From Pseudomonadota bacterium (GTDB lineage Bacteria > Pseudomonadota > Alphaproteobacteria > Rhizobiales > Hyphomicrobiaceae): a DNA stretch of 64,000 nucleotides. The notes under the pieces were generated by a model. It was not told the DNA's origin. It ran no database searches and saw nothing but the letters and a program-made list of their open reading frames with translations. The stretch is from contig JAFECH010000344.1 in the NCBI GenBank assembly GCA_018242255.1, positions 1 to 64,000 on the forward strand, in the 5' to 3' direction. Shown here piece by piece: positions 16,399 to 25,054 of this stretch (positions are counted from its first letter, which is position 1; each line of letters opens with the position of its first letter). The position numbers and the translations under genes are program-made.

Positions 16399-16893
16399 TC
16401 AGCCCTGGACGGGTGTCTCGGCGACGTCGGCCGAATGCTGTTCGCGCCAGTCTTCGAGACGCTCCGCCAACGCGGGATCGGAGAGCGCCAGAATTTCTGC
16501 TGCGAACAGGCCCGCGTTCTTGGCGCCGGCTTCACCAATGGCGAGCGTGCCGACAGGAACGCCGGCCGGCATCTGTACGATCGAATACAAGCTATCCTGG
16601 CCTTTGAGGGCTTTCGATTCCACCGGCACGCCCAATACCGGCAGCACGGTCATCGCTGCGGCCATGCCGGGTAGGTGCGCGGCGCCGCCGGCCCCGGCGA
16701 TGATGACCTTCAAGCCTGCGGCTTTGGCGCCCTTGGCGTAGCTGTAGAGACGGTCCGGCGTACGGTGGGCGGAGACGATCTTGGTCTCGAAGGGCACGCC
16801 CAGAGCCGTCAAAATGTCGGCAGCATGCTTCATCGTCGGCCAATCAGACTGGCTTCCCATGATAATGCCGACGTGTGGCCTGATCCGGCTCAT
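16399..16893 (-). CDS. purE: N5-carboxyaminoimidazole ribonucleotide mutase
   Basis: PurE moves the carboxyl group of N5-CAIR to carbon 4 of the imidazole, the step after PurK. The 164-residue product has the class I signatures: [15 protein letters not shown] near residues 10-24, [13 protein letters not shown] near 40, and [16 protein letters not shown] near 66, which includes the catalytic histidine. The ATG at 16893 is the family start; sequence upstream in the frame is unrelated. It is the first gene of the purE-purK pair. Confidence 0.96.
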   Translation of the reverse strand: MSRIRPHVGIIMGSQSDWPTMKHAADILTALGVPFETKIVSAHRTPDRLYSYAKGAKAAGLKVIIAGAGGAAHLPGMAAAMTVLPVLGVPVESKALKGQDSLYSIVQMPAGVPVGTLAIGEAGAKNAGLFAAEILALSDPALAERLEDWREQHSADVAETPVQG

Positions 16894-17044
16894 GATGGCG
16901 TCCAAAGCCCCCGAAAACGGAAACCGCGTCGGTACAGGAGCGAGCCCGAGTTTACAAGGGTTTTGGGCACCGATACGTGGGGAATTCGATCTGAAGAGGC
17001 CGATTGCATGAGCTTTTGGCCGCGCGGGTGGCGTTTGGGCGCTT

Positions 17045-17434
17045 TTAGGGGGCGGAAGCCAGCAGATAGCTGATCGAGTGGAAGAAGTTTTCCGGCCCGA
17101 TGTAACCTGAAATCCGGCCGACTTCGGCATGCGACTTCACGACCACGAACGTCGGCACGATGTCGACGCCGGTTTTGAAAACCAAATGATCGGCGGCGAT
17201 ATCGTTAATGTCGACAAAGCGGACCGGCAGATCCTTGGCCTGAGACGATGCCTCGTAGGCCGGGAGGACATCGCGGCGGAAGAGCTGACAATAGATACAG
17301 CCTTCGGCTTCGACGACAACGAGTTCGAATGCACCGCTCGGGATGGGGGCTTCGGTATCGATATCTGCGCGCGAGATCGTAACGGGCGCGAGCATCAGCG
17401 CGATGAAAAGGAATGTGCGAAGGGCCGAACGCAT
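17045..17434 (-). CDS. Secreted thioredoxin-like protein with CIYC active site
   Basis: This 129-residue protein has a signal peptide (about residues 1-23, ending SRA) and a thioredoxin fold. The active site is [11 protein letters not shown] and the cis-proline region is [10 protein letters not shown]. The CxxC pair is complete, so it can act on disulfides in the periplasm. Similar small proteins (SoxW/DUF-type thioredoxins) occur in many Rhizobiales, but the partner is unknown. It lies 151 bases before purE on the same strand and 108 bases after the DUF1007 gene. Confidence 0.82.
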   Translation of the reverse strand: MRSALRTFLFIALMLAPVTISRADIDTEAPIPSGAFELVVVEAEGCIYCQLFRRDVLPAYEASSQAKDLPVRFVDINDIAADHLVFKTGVDIVPTFVVVKSHAEVGRISGYIGPENFFHSISYLLASAP

Positions 17435-17542
17435 TTGATGTCACCTCGCGGTCCGCAAGAAGACATCCTTTCTAAGTCATTAATGTCTGGCGCGGCCGAG
17501 GATTCTCACCGCTTCGTTAATCGATGTGCCGATGCGGGACGG

Positions 17543-18232
17543 CTATGATTTCTTGCAGGTGATCGCCACGGTTTTGTAGGAGCCGAAACCGACGACACCA
17601 GCGCCGAACTGCTGCGCCATTGCGGCGCCAAGCTTACGCGCCTGCGCGTCGGTCTTTTCCGCATCGGGATCGAGCAGCGTTGCTGCACACCCTGCAGGCG
17701 CTGATGCAAGTTTGACGGCGTCGGTTTTCTCCGGCTCGAAGTCGATGAAGTAGGAGGGATCGAAGACGGCGAACGTCAGGCCCTCGGCATCGGCAAGCAC
17801 GGGCTTGGCCAGTGATAGATGGAAGTAAAGTTGGAGGACGCCGTTGGTGTATTCAAGGTGGGCTTGGGTCGGCGGAGAGAACGCCAATTGCTCTTCGCCG
17901 AGCTTGGCAACGGTGAAGTAGTTGAACTCCTTCAGACCGTCCATGTTGACCTTCAGGAGCGGCTCCAACTCGTGCTGGTCGTATTTGCCGTCATTATTGG
18001 TGTCGAGACCTTCGAGCGCCATCGCGGCATAGGAATCGTCAAAGCTCCAGACGTGGTCGACGCCGGTAACGGTGCCGTTGTCGTAGTCCACCGTCATCTC
18101 ATACGTGATCCACATGTGAGGATGCGCGGAGGCTGGGCCAGAGTAAGCGAGGAGCGTCAATGCGCCGGCCGCTAGGACGAGACATTTGTTGAACAGCTTG
18201 TGCAAGGTCGGCCCCAATTCCTTTGCTGGCAT
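17543..18232 (-). CDS. DUF1007 family periplasmic protein (metal-uptake associated)
   Basis: The 229-residue protein has an N-terminal signal peptide ending at PASA. The mature chain starts with HPHMWITYEMTV, the hallmark of DUF1007; a free N-terminal His-x-His after cleavage could form a metal-binding site. An EF-hand-like loop DTNNDGKYDQHE lies near residue 80. DUF1007 genes are found beside zinc or nickel transporters in many proteobacteria. Here the gene is divergent from znuA across a Zur-like operator, which supports a role in zinc supply. ATG at 18232 is preferred over the open upstream frame to 18355 because the signal peptide begins there. Confidence 0.82.
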   Translation of the reverse strand: MPAKELGPTLHKLFNKCLVLAAGALTLLAYSGPASAHPHMWITYEMTVDYDNGTVTGVDHVWSFDDSYAAMALEGLDTNNDGKYDQHELEPLLKVNMDGLKEFNYFTVAKLGEEQLAFSPPTQAHLEYTNGVLQLYFHLSLAKPVLADAEGLTFAVFDPSYFIDFEPEKTDAVKLASAPAGCAATLLDPDAEKTDAQARKLGAAMAQQFGAGVVGFGSYKTVAITCKKS

Positions 18233-18357
18233 CGCGTGTGATTCTCTGAGTGCGCTTCCTACGAAACGCACATTGAACGTGGCGAGATTGCGACGCGCTG
18301 CTCGATTTGACGGACCTAGGCCAATTCGCTGGTGCAGTTGCGCGCCCTGCAGCAATA

Positions 18358-18370
18358 GTTATATTATATC
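18358..18370. promoter_or_regulatory. Zur-like operator between the DUF1007 gene and znuA
   Basis: GTTATATTATATC at 18358-18370 resembles the core of alphaproteobacterial Zur boxes (a GTTATA-ATATAAC type palindrome), with a mismatch in the right arm. It lies 24 bases before the znuA start and about 125 bases before the DUF1007 start, where zinc-dependent repression of both genes would be expected. The assignment rests on position and partial match only. Confidence 0.5.
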
Positions 18371-18394
18371 CTTTTCCTTGGCGGAGTGGTCGGC

Positions 18395-19348
18395 ATGACG
18401 CGTTCAGCGGCACGAGTTTTCTGGTTTTTGGCGGCCGCGTTGATAAGCGCAACGACCGCTGTCGCTGCCGAGCCGCCGAAAGTGGTTGTGACGATCAAGC
18501 CGGTGCATTCTCTCGTGACGCGCCTGATGGACGGTATCGGTACGCCGCAGCTTATCGTCGAAGGGTCGGCGTCGCCGCATACGTTCACCCTCAAGCCGTC
18601 GACGGCGCGAGCCATCAACGAGGCCGATATTTTCGTTCGCGTGTCGGATACGCTGGAGCCGTTCACGCGCAAAATCGTGACGACGCTGCCGTCGAATGTG
18701 AAAGTCGTGACGCTCGCCGGCGCGGATGGAGTAAAGCTGCTCGATCAACGCGAAGGCGGCACGTTCGAGAAGCATGAACATGAGCATGAGGCGGACGCGC
18801 ACGACCATGATGATCACGATGAGGACGGCAAAGATGGCCATCTCTGGCTCGATCCATCGAACGGCAAGGCCATTGCGGCCGACGTCGCGAAGGCTCTGAT
18901 TGCGCGCTATCCTGAGTACGCGAGTAAAGTGAAAAGCAACGAGGCGGCTCTCGATGCTGACCTCGATCGGCTCAACAATGATCTATCGAATGAGCTCAAA
19001 GGGGCTCAAGGTAAGCCGTTCATCGTCTTCCACGACGCGACGCAATATTTCGAGCATCACTTTGGGCTTCACGCCGTAGGATCGATCACGGTCAGCCCCG
19101 ATGTGCCGCCGAGCGCGAGAAGGCTGGCGGAGGTTCGTAGCAAGATTTCGTCGCTTGGCGCAGTCTGTGTTTTTACTGAACCGGAGTTTCAGCCGAACCT
19201 CGTCGCTGCGGTAACGGAGGGCACGCACGCTCGGTCGGGAACGATCGACGTCGAAGGGCAATTGCTGACGCCAGGGCCGAAGCTCTATTTCGATCTTATG
19301 CGAGGCGTCGCGCACAATTTGTCGAGCTGTCTGACGGCGCCGAGCTAA
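18395..19348 (+). CDS. znuA: Zinc ABC transporter substrate-binding protein ZnuA
   Basis: This periplasmic cluster A-I binding protein has about 317 residues. It shows a signal peptide (to VAAE), then IKPVHSLVTRLM with the first metal histidine, SPHTFTLKPS with the second, and FHDATQYFEHHFG with the third. A charged His/Asp/Glu-rich loop (about residues 125-150), typical of ZnuA, lies just before GHLWLDPSN. The ATG at 18395 is preceded by GGAG at a good distance; an in-frame GTG at 18386 overlaps that site and is less likely. No znuB or znuC gene follows; the next gene is phoB on the other strand, so the permease and ATPase must be elsewhere. Confidence 0.93.
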   Translation: MTRSAARVFWFLAAALISATTAVAAEPPKVVVTIKPVHSLVTRLMDGIGTPQLIVEGSASPHTFTLKPSTARAINEADIFVRVSDTLEPFTRKIVTTLPSNVKVVTLAGADGVKLLDQREGGTFEKHEHEHEADAHDHDDHDEDGKDGHLWLDPSNGKAIAADVAKALIARYPEYASKVKSNEAALDADLDRLNNDLSNELKGAQGKPFIVFHDATQYFEHHFGLHAVGSITVSPDVPPSARRLAEVRSKISSLGAVCVFTEPEFQPNLVAAVTEGTHARSGTIDVEGQLLTPGPKLYFDLMRGVAHNLSSCLTAPS

Positions 19349-19392
19349 GTGCTTACTGAAAGCGCGCCGACGCTCACAAACGACTGCAAACG

Positions 19393-20097
19393 TTAGGCCT
19401 GCGCTTCGGCTTCGCGGCCGTCGAAAACGTAACCGGCGCCGCGGACCGTGCGGATCGGATCGCTCTCGTTGCCGCGGATCAGCGATTTTCTGAGGCGGCC
19501 GATGTGAACGTCGACGGTGCGCTCGTCGACTTCCGAAGATTGACCCCACACACGGTCAAGGAGCTGGCTGCGCGAGAGAACGCGGCGCGGACTTTCCATG
19601 AAGACTTCGAGCATACGGTATTCGGTAGGTCCGAGACGAACCTCGCGGACGCCGCGCGTCACTTTGTGGGCGCCCCGGTCCATCGTAATCTCGCCGGAGA
19701 CGAGAATATCGCTCATGCGCTCCGGCGCCGCGCGCCGGAGCAGGGCCTTCACGCGTGCCATCAATTCCTGGACGGAAAATGGCTTCGTGACGTAGTCGTC
19801 TGCGCCGGTCGTTAAGCCCCGCACGCGGTCAGATTCCTCACCGCGGGCGGTCAGCAGAATGATCGGCAAGCTCTGCGTATCCGAGCGATTACGCAGACGC
19901 CGGCAAAGCTCGATCCCGGAGATCTTCGGGATCATCCAATCCAATATCGCCAGGTCGAAGGTTTGCTCGGCAAGCAGAAGCTCGGCTTCCTCACCGTCGG
20001 CGGCCGGGACAACGTCATAGCCCTCCGACTGAAGATTGTACTTCAGAAGCTCGGCTAACGGCGCTTCGTCTTCAACAACAATAATCTTAGCTGGCAT
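19393..20097 (-). CDS. phoB: Phosphate response regulator PhoB
   Basis: PhoB is the DNA-binding output of the phosphate-starvation system. The 234-residue product has a receiver domain with IIVVEDEAPL, the phospho-acceptor in LAILDWMIPKISG (about residue 54) and TKPFSVQEL. The winged-helix domain has GPTEYRMLEVFMESP and DERTVDVHIGRLRKSL. The LDWMxP form of the acceptor motif is typical of PhoB. It is the last gene of the pst-phoU-phoB series, 35 bases after phoU, the usual alphaproteobacterial position. Confidence 0.96.
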   Translation of the reverse strand: MPAKIIVVEDEAPLAELLKYNLQSEGYDVVPAADGEEAELLLAEQTFDLAILDWMIPKISGIELCRRLRNRSDTQSLPIILLTARGEESDRVRGLTTGADDYVTKPFSVQELMARVKALLRRAAPERMSDILVSGEITMDRGAHKVTRGVREVRLGPTEYRMLEVFMESPRRVLSRSQLLDRVWGQSSEVDERTVDVHIGRLRKSLIRGNESDPIRTVRGAGYVFDGREAEAQA

Positions 20098-20132
20098 GAT
20101 ATTGGTTCAGGGTTGCTCTTAGGATCGCATGG

Positions 20133-20846
20133 TTATTGACGCGGAGTGATCAGCGTCGAAGAGGTCTTGTCGCCCTTCGGCCGATCATCAGCGATGGGCA
20201 CGCCGTGCACGAGGTAGTAGACGTTTTCGGCGATGTTGGTCGTGTGGTCGCCAATGCGCTCGATGTTCTTGGCGCCGAAAAGGAAATGCGTGCAGATGCC
20301 GATGTTGCGCGGATCTTCCATCATGTACGTCAGGAGTTCGCGGAACAGGGAATTGTACATCGCGTCGACCTGCTGGTCGTTGCGCCAGACTTCCATTGCC
20401 TTTTCGGAATCGAGCGTCGTCAGCGCATCGAGAACATCTTTCAACTGCTGCTGAACCATCTCGGTCATGTGGCGCATGCCGGTCATCAGCGGTTTGGGAT
20501 ATGCTTCACCGGCGATGGTGAGGGCACGCTTGGCGATGTTCTTGGCAAGGTCGCCGATGCGCTCCAAGTCGCCAGCAATCTTGATGACCGTCATGATGTG
20601 CCGCAGATCGTTGGCGACCGGCTGGCGGCGAGCGATCATAAGGATGACCTGGTCCTGCAGCTCACGCTCAAGCTGGTCGACCATGACATCGTCAGAAACG
20701 GCTTTCTCAGCCAGCTTGGGATCTCGCCGTTCCAGCGAATCCATCGCCTGAACAAGCAGCTTTTCCGCATAGCCGCCCATCTGTGCAATGCGGCGGTCGA
20801 GCAGCTTCAGCTCTTCTTCGTATGACTTCACGGTATGTTCGTTCAT
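20133..20846 (-). CDS. phoU: Phosphate transport regulator PhoU
   Basis: PhoU links the Pst transporter to PhoR, keeping PhoR in its phosphatase state when phosphate is plentiful. The 237-residue all-helical product shows the duplicated three-helix plan with the metal-binding motifs: IKIAGDLERIGDLAKNIAKR (first half) and KNIERIGDHTTNIAENV (second half). The ATG at 20846 opens the conserved MNEHTVKSYEEEL start. It lies 40 bases after pstB and 35 before phoB. Confidence 0.97.
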   Translation of the reverse strand: MNEHTVKSYEEELKLLDRRIAQMGGYAEKLLVQAMDSLERRDPKLAEKAVSDDVMVDQLERELQDQVILMIARRQPVANDLRHIMTVIKIAGDLERIGDLAKNIAKRALTIAGEAYPKPLMTGMRHMTEMVQQQLKDVLDALTTLDSEKAMEVWRNDQQVDAMYNSLFRELLTYMMEDPRNIGICTHFLFGAKNIERIGDHTTNIAENVYYLVHGVPIADDRPKGDKTSSTLITPRQ

Positions 20847-20886
20847 CGTCGTAATCCTGAATTCCGGTTTGGCCTCAACGTCACCA

Positions 20887-21672
20887 CTAGCCGAAGCGGC
20901 CGGTGATGTAGTCTTGCGTCCGACTATCCGTTGGGTTTGTGAAAAGCTTTTTGGTGTCGCCAAATTCGACGAGATCGCCGAGGTACATGAAAGCAGTATT
21001 CTGCGACACGCGTACGGCCTGCTGCATGTTGTGGGTTACGATCGCGATCGTGAACTCGTGCTTCAACTCGTCGATCAGTTCTTCGACCTTCGCCGTAGAA
21101 ATCGGATCGAGAGCAGAGCAAGGCTCGTCGAACAGAATGACTTCGGGACGGATCGCGACCGTGCGAGCGATGCACAGACGTTGCTGTTGACCGCCGGAAA
21201 GCGAAAGCCCGCTAGCGTTGAGCTTGTCTTTTACTTCCTTCCAGAGAGCCGCTTTTTCGAGCGCGCTTTCTACCCGAGCGTCGACTTCGGATTTCGGCAG
21301 GCGTTCATAAAGGCGAAGACCGAAGGCGATGTTTTCGTAGATCGTCATCGGGAACGGCGTCGGCTTCTGGAATACCATGCCGATGCGCGAGCGCAGCAGG
21401 TTCAGGTCCTTCATGTCGAGGATGTTTTCACCGTCGAACATGATCTTACCTTCGGCGTGCTGGCCGGGATAAAGATCGTACATGCGGTTCAGAACACGCA
21501 GCAGTGTTGACTTGCCGCAACCTGAAGGTCCGATGAAGGCCGTCACCTGCCGCTCGTAAAGTGGCAACGAAATGCCTTTCAGGGCAAGAGACGATCCGTA
21601 ATAGAACTTGAGGTCCTGAACCGAGATCTTCTCAGTCAGTCCGGTGTCGACGTCTTTTGACATTACGTTCAT
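20887..21672 (-). CDS. pstB: Phosphate ABC transporter ATP-binding protein PstB
   Basis: This 261-residue ATPase has Walker A in [14 protein letters not shown] (about residue 46), Q-loop [13 protein letters not shown], the ABC signature [13 protein letters not shown] and Walker [14 protein letters not shown]. The Q-loop sequence [10 protein letters not shown] is specific to PstB. It powers high-affinity phosphate import with PstA and PstC. Its start overlaps the end of pstA by four bases, so the two are translationally coupled. Confidence 0.97.
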   Translation of the reverse strand: MNVMSKDVDTGLTEKISVQDLKFYYGSSLALKGISLPLYERQVTAFIGPSGCGKSTLLRVLNRMYDLYPGQHAEGKIMFDGENILDMKDLNLLRSRIGMVFQKPTPFPMTIYENIAFGLRLYERLPKSEVDARVESALEKAALWKEVKDKLNASGLSLSGGQQQRLCIARTVAIRPEVILFDEPCSALDPISTAKVEELIDELKHEFTIAIVTHNMQQAVRVSQNTAFMYLGDLVEFGDTKKLFTNPTDSRTQDYITGRFG

Positions 21673-22520
21673 TTGGATGTCCTCGAAGTACCCAGGTAAC
21701 GAGCGGCGATACTAAGCGTCAGCACCGCTGCGGTGATTAAGAGTGCGCCGGTCCATGCGAGGCGTTGCCAGTCCTCGTAGGGGCTCAAGGCATACTGGAA
21801 GATAACGACCGGCAAGCTCGCCATCGGGGCGTTGAGGTCGGTGCTCCAGAACTGGTTGTTCAAAGAGGTGAACAGCAAAGGTGCCGTCTCGCCGCTTACT
21901 CGCGCAATGGCGAGCAGAACACCCGTGATCATACCCGCTCGGGCAGCTTTGTAGATAATTTTCCGGATGACGATCGATTGCGGCAGACCAAGCGCTGACG
22001 AAGCTTCGCGCAGTTGGTTCGGAACAAGCAACAGCATATTTTCCGTCGTTCTGACGACGGTCGGGATGACCAGCACGGCCAAGGCCGCCGCGCCGGCTAT
22101 CGCGGAGAAGTGTCCCATCGTCGCGACGAGGATCTCGTAAACGAAGAGACCCGTGACGATGGACGGCGCGCTGAGCAGAATGTCGTTTATGAAACGGATG
22201 ACGGACGAGACTTTGCTGTGGCGCCCATATTCCGCCAGGTAAGTGCCGGCGAGAATTCCGATCGGGGTACCGACCGCTACGCCAATGATCGTCATCACCA
22301 AGCTTCCGGCAATGGCATTGAGCAGACCGCCGTCACTTCCCGGCGGCGGGGTCATTTCGGTGAAAACCTTGAGGTTCAGTCCCGAGAAGCCCTTGAACAC
22401 CAGCGTCGCGAGAATAACTGCAAGGATCGTAAGGCCGAGAGCGGATGCTGCCCAGCAAAGACAGATGGTTATGGTACTCCGAAGACGCCGACGGCGATAT
22501 TTCGCAAGGTCCAAGGCCAT
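21669..22520 (-). CDS. pstA: Phosphate ABC transporter permease PstA
   Basis: The 283-residue inner-membrane protein has six hydrophobic segments and the permease coupling loop [22 protein letters not shown] (EAA motif, about residue 187 on). The periplasmic segment [17 protein letters not shown] after the first helix is typical of PstA. With PstC it forms the phosphate channel. It starts two bases after the stop of pstC and overlaps pstB by four bases. Confidence 0.96.
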   Translation of the reverse strand: MALDLAKYRRRRLRSTITICLCWAASALGLTILAVILATLVFKGFSGLNLKVFTEMTPPPGSDGGLLNAIAGSLVMTIIGVAVGTPIGILAGTYLAEYGRHSKVSSVIRFINDILLSAPSIVTGLFVYEILVATMGHFSAIAGAAALAVLVIPTVVRTTENMLLLVPNQLREASSALGLPQSIVIRKIIYKAARAGMITGVLLAIARVSGETAPLLFTSLNNQFWSTDLNAPMASLPVVIFQYALSPYEDWQRLAWTGALLITAAVLTLSIAARYLGTSRTSK

Positions 22521-22522
22521 GA

Positions 22523-23521
22523 TTATGCTCCCGCCTTTTTCTCGATGCGCATCAGCATGAGGCGCGCGAGAGCCAAGACAACAAACGTGATGAAGAAGAG
22601 GATCAGGCCGAGTGCAATCAGCGACGACGTATAGACGTCGCCGACAGCCTCGGTGAATTCGTTGGCGATCGTCGCGGAGATCGTCGTACCAGGCGCGAGG
22701 ATCGAAGCCGAAATTCGGTGCGCGTTGCCGATCACGAAGGTAACGGCCATTGTCTCACCAAGTGCGCGGCCAAGACCCAGCATGACACCGCCGATGATAC
22801 CGACGCGCGTGTAGGGAATGACGACGTTCTTAACTACTTCGCGCGTGGTCCATCCCATACCATAGGCGGCTTCTTTCAACACCGGCGGAACGGTGTCGAA
22901 CACGTCGCGACAGACGGCGGTGACGAACGGCAGAACCATCATCGCGAGGATCAAAGCTGCTGTCAGTACGCCGATGCCGTAAGGGGGGCCCGAGAAGAGA
23001 TCGCTCAGCCCGGGTATTGGCGCAAAGAGTGCAATCAACTCCGGCTGAACGTACTGCTGGAGTGCCGGGGCGAAGAAAAACAAGCCCCAGATACCGTAAA
23101 TAATACTCGGGATGCCCGCGAGAAGCTCGATCGCAATGCCGATAGGCCGGCGAAGGGACATCGGGCAAAGCTCGGTCAGGAAGACAGCGATACCGATGCT
23201 GATCGGTACGGCGATCAGCATTGCAATCGCAGAGGTGACGATGGTGCCGTAAATGGGCGCCAGCGCGCCGAAGTGTTCCGTAACGGGGTTCCATGATTCG
23301 GTTGTGAAGAAGCTCAGCCCGAAGGTCTTCAGGGCGAGCCAGGAACCGGAAATCAGCGAAACGAAGATCGCGCCCAGGGTGATCAAAACGAAAAAGGCAG
23401 CGGCTCGCGTCAAAAGGCTAAAGGTGCGGTCGTTACGACTAAGCCCGCTCAGCATCTTGGCGCGGGCCGTTCGATCGACTTTTTCGCGAGGGGCGGCTGT
23501 CAACGAGGCATCGATCGTCAT
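22523..23521 (-). CDS. pstC: Phosphate ABC transporter permease PstC
   Basis: This 332-residue permease has six to seven membrane helices. It shows the PstC features [20 protein letters not shown] after the first helix, [14 protein letters not shown] in the middle, and the EAA loop [21 protein letters not shown]. The start is an ATG at 23521; the frame runs open to 23602, but that segment contains the terminator-like hairpin and is unlikely to be translated. PstC and PstA carry phosphate delivered by PstS. Confidence 0.96.
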   Translation of the reverse strand: MTIDASLTAAPREKVDRTARAKMLSGLSRNDRTFSLLTRAAAFFVLITLGAIFVSLISGSWLALKTFGLSFFTTESWNPVTEHFGALAPIYGTIVTSAIAMLIAVPISIGIAVFLTELCPMSLRRPIGIAIELLAGIPSIIYGIWGLFFFAPALQQYVQPELIALFAPIPGLSDLFSGPPYGIGVLTAALILAMMVLPFVTAVCRDVFDTVPPVLKEAAYGMGWTTREVVKNVVIPYTRVGIIGGVMLGLGRALGETMAVTFVIGNAHRISASILAPGTTISATIANEFTEAVGDVYTSSLIALGLILFFITFVVLALARLMLMRIEKKAGA

Positions 23522-23566
23522 TTTTTGGCCTTCAATCGAATACGGGGTCAGCGGACTTACGCTCAA

Positions 23567-23605
23567 GCAAAAAGAGGATGCGGGCTTTGTACGTGCCCGC
23601 ATCCA
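23567..23605 (-). terminator. Terminator-like hairpin between pstS and pstC
   Basis: On the minus strand, a hairpin with ten-base arms GGATGCGGGC and GCCCGCATCC (23576-23585 and 23595-23604) and a nine-base loop is followed by a CTCTTTTT tract. It lies 20 bases after the pstS stop and about 45 bases before the pstC start. Partial termination or protection of the upstream mRNA here would give more PstS than permease, as is usual for binding-protein transporters. Confidence 0.8.
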
Positions 23606-23624
23606 GTGTCGTTAAGAGGCGAGA

Positions 23625-24665
23625 TTACATCGCGGGGTTGCCGTCCGGACCCTTGATTTCCTTCCACTTCGACTCGACGAGCTTGACGACACTGTCAGGC
23701 ATCGGGACGTAGTCGAGGGCGGAAGCGGCGTCGTCACCGTTGGCGTAGGCCCACTGGAAGAACTTCAGTGCTTCCTTGGCAGCGGCAACATCCTTCACCT
23801 TCGTCGGCATCAGGATGAAGGTCGAAGCCGAGATCGGCCACGACGCGTCGCCGGGCTGGTCGGTGATGATCAGGTAGAAGCCAGGAGCCTTTTCCCAGTC
23901 GGCGTTAGCAGCGGCGGCCTGAACCGACGCGCCATCGGCAACAACAGCCTTACCGGCCTTGTTGATCATCTTCGTCTGCACCATCTTGTTCTGCTTGGCG
24001 TAGGCGGTTTCGACGTAGCCGATCGAGTTCTTCGTCTGCTGGACGTTGTTGGCAACGCCTTCGTTGCCCTTGGCGCCCAGGCCGACGGGCCATTCAACGG
24101 AGGCGTCCGAGCCAACTTTGCTCTTCCAGTCAGCGCTGACCTTCGAGAGATAGTTGGTGAAGTTGAAGGTGGTGCCCGATCCGTCCGAGCGGTGGACGAC
24201 GGCGATGCCAGCGTTCGGCAGCTTCGCGTCGGGGTTCAGCTTCTTGATGGCCGGGTCGTCCCAGGACTTGATTTCGCCGAGGAAGATCTTGGCGAGCGTG
24301 TCGCCGTCGAGGACGAGCTGGTTCGATTCGATGCCGTCGATGTTGACGACCGGCACGATGCCGCCCATCACCATCGGCCACTGGATCAGGTCGCCGCCCT
24401 TGGCGAGCTGTTCGGTCGTCAACGGCTTGTCGGATGCGCCGAAGGTCACAGTGCGAGCGGTAATCTGCTTAATGCCGCCGCCCGAGCCGATCGACTGATA
24501 GTTCAGGCCGACGCCGGTCTGTTTCTTGTAGGTGTCCGCCCACTTTGCGTAAACCGGATAGGGGAACGTGGCACCCGCGCCGGAAATGTCGCCGGCTTGC
24601 ACGGGAGCGGTCGCAGCGGCTGTAGCCGCAAACGCCGCAATAAGCGCCATGAAAGACTGTCTCAC
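23625..24665 (-). CDS. pstS: Phosphate ABC transporter substrate-binding protein PstS
   Basis: The 346-residue periplasmic protein starts at a GTG (24665) with AAGGAG seven bases before it. It has a signal peptide ending in VQA. The mature start [20 protein letters not shown] and the phosphate-binding residues in [10 protein letters not shown] and [18 protein letters not shown] are diagnostic of PstS. A nearby in-frame ATG lies five codons in, but has no comparable binding site. It captures phosphate for PstCAB, and its gene is separated from pstC by a hairpin. Confidence 0.97.
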   Translation of the reverse strand: MRQSFMALIAAFAATAAATAPVQAGDISGAGATFPYPVYAKWADTYKKQTGVGLNYQSIGSGGGIKQITARTVTFGASDKPLTTEQLAKGGDLIQWPMVMGGIVPVVNIDGIESNQLVLDGDTLAKIFLGEIKSWDDPAIKKLNPDAKLPNAGIAVVHRSDGSGTTFNFTNYLSKVSADWKSKVGSDASVEWPVGLGAKGNEGVANNVQQTKNSIGYVETAYAKQNKMVQTKMINKAGKAVVADGASVQAAAANADWEKAPGFYLIITDQPGDASWPISASTFILMPTKVKDVAAAKEALKFFQWAYANGDDAASALDYVPMPDSVVKLVESKWKEIKGPDGNPAM

Positions 24666-25054
24666 TCGTGGTCTCCTTGTTGAACGGGGGCTTGAGGCCT
24701 CGCCACTCCATTTGCCGGACGACGTCCGGCATGCACTCTCTAGTCCAGTAAGTTCACGCCTTCGTGAAACGTTAACGGATTGTTTTTGAAGCCGTATAAT
24801 TCGTCCGTTGTCGTCTCTTTCGGATGCGGTGATCGGGTTTCTTCCGACGGATCCAGCAAAGATGCTCCCCGAGAGGATAATTTCGGGAAGCGTCTGCGGC
24901 CCTCCCCCAAGGCGCGCTGTGCGAAAGATTAGGTGGTTCGGACTAGGCCGGCTGGCTCGCAGCGGCAGTCATAACACCGTCATCCAACGCCGGACCGTTC
25001 TAGCGAGTACAAGCTATGGAATTGTGACAGTCCATGTGTATGATTTTATTATAT
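24666..25054. other. Control region between phoR and pstS
   Basis: These 389 bases separate the phoR stop from the pstS start on the same strand. I see no gene here. It holds a Pho-box-like sequence at 24966-24983 and is expected to carry the phosphate-regulated pstS promoter. The stretch next to phoR, about 25020-25065, is notably AT-rich. Confidence 0.5.
24966..24983 (+). promoter_or_regulatory. Pho-box-like PhoB binding site upstream of pstS
   Basis: CAGTCATAACACCGTCAT matches the Pho-box consensus (two CTGTCAT-type repeats spaced 11 bases) at 15 of 18 positions by my alignment. It lies about 300 bases upstream of the pstS start. The repeat reads on the plus strand, opposite to pstS, which is unusual, and the distance is long, so a promoter far upstream of pstS would be required. 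Confidence 0.5.
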
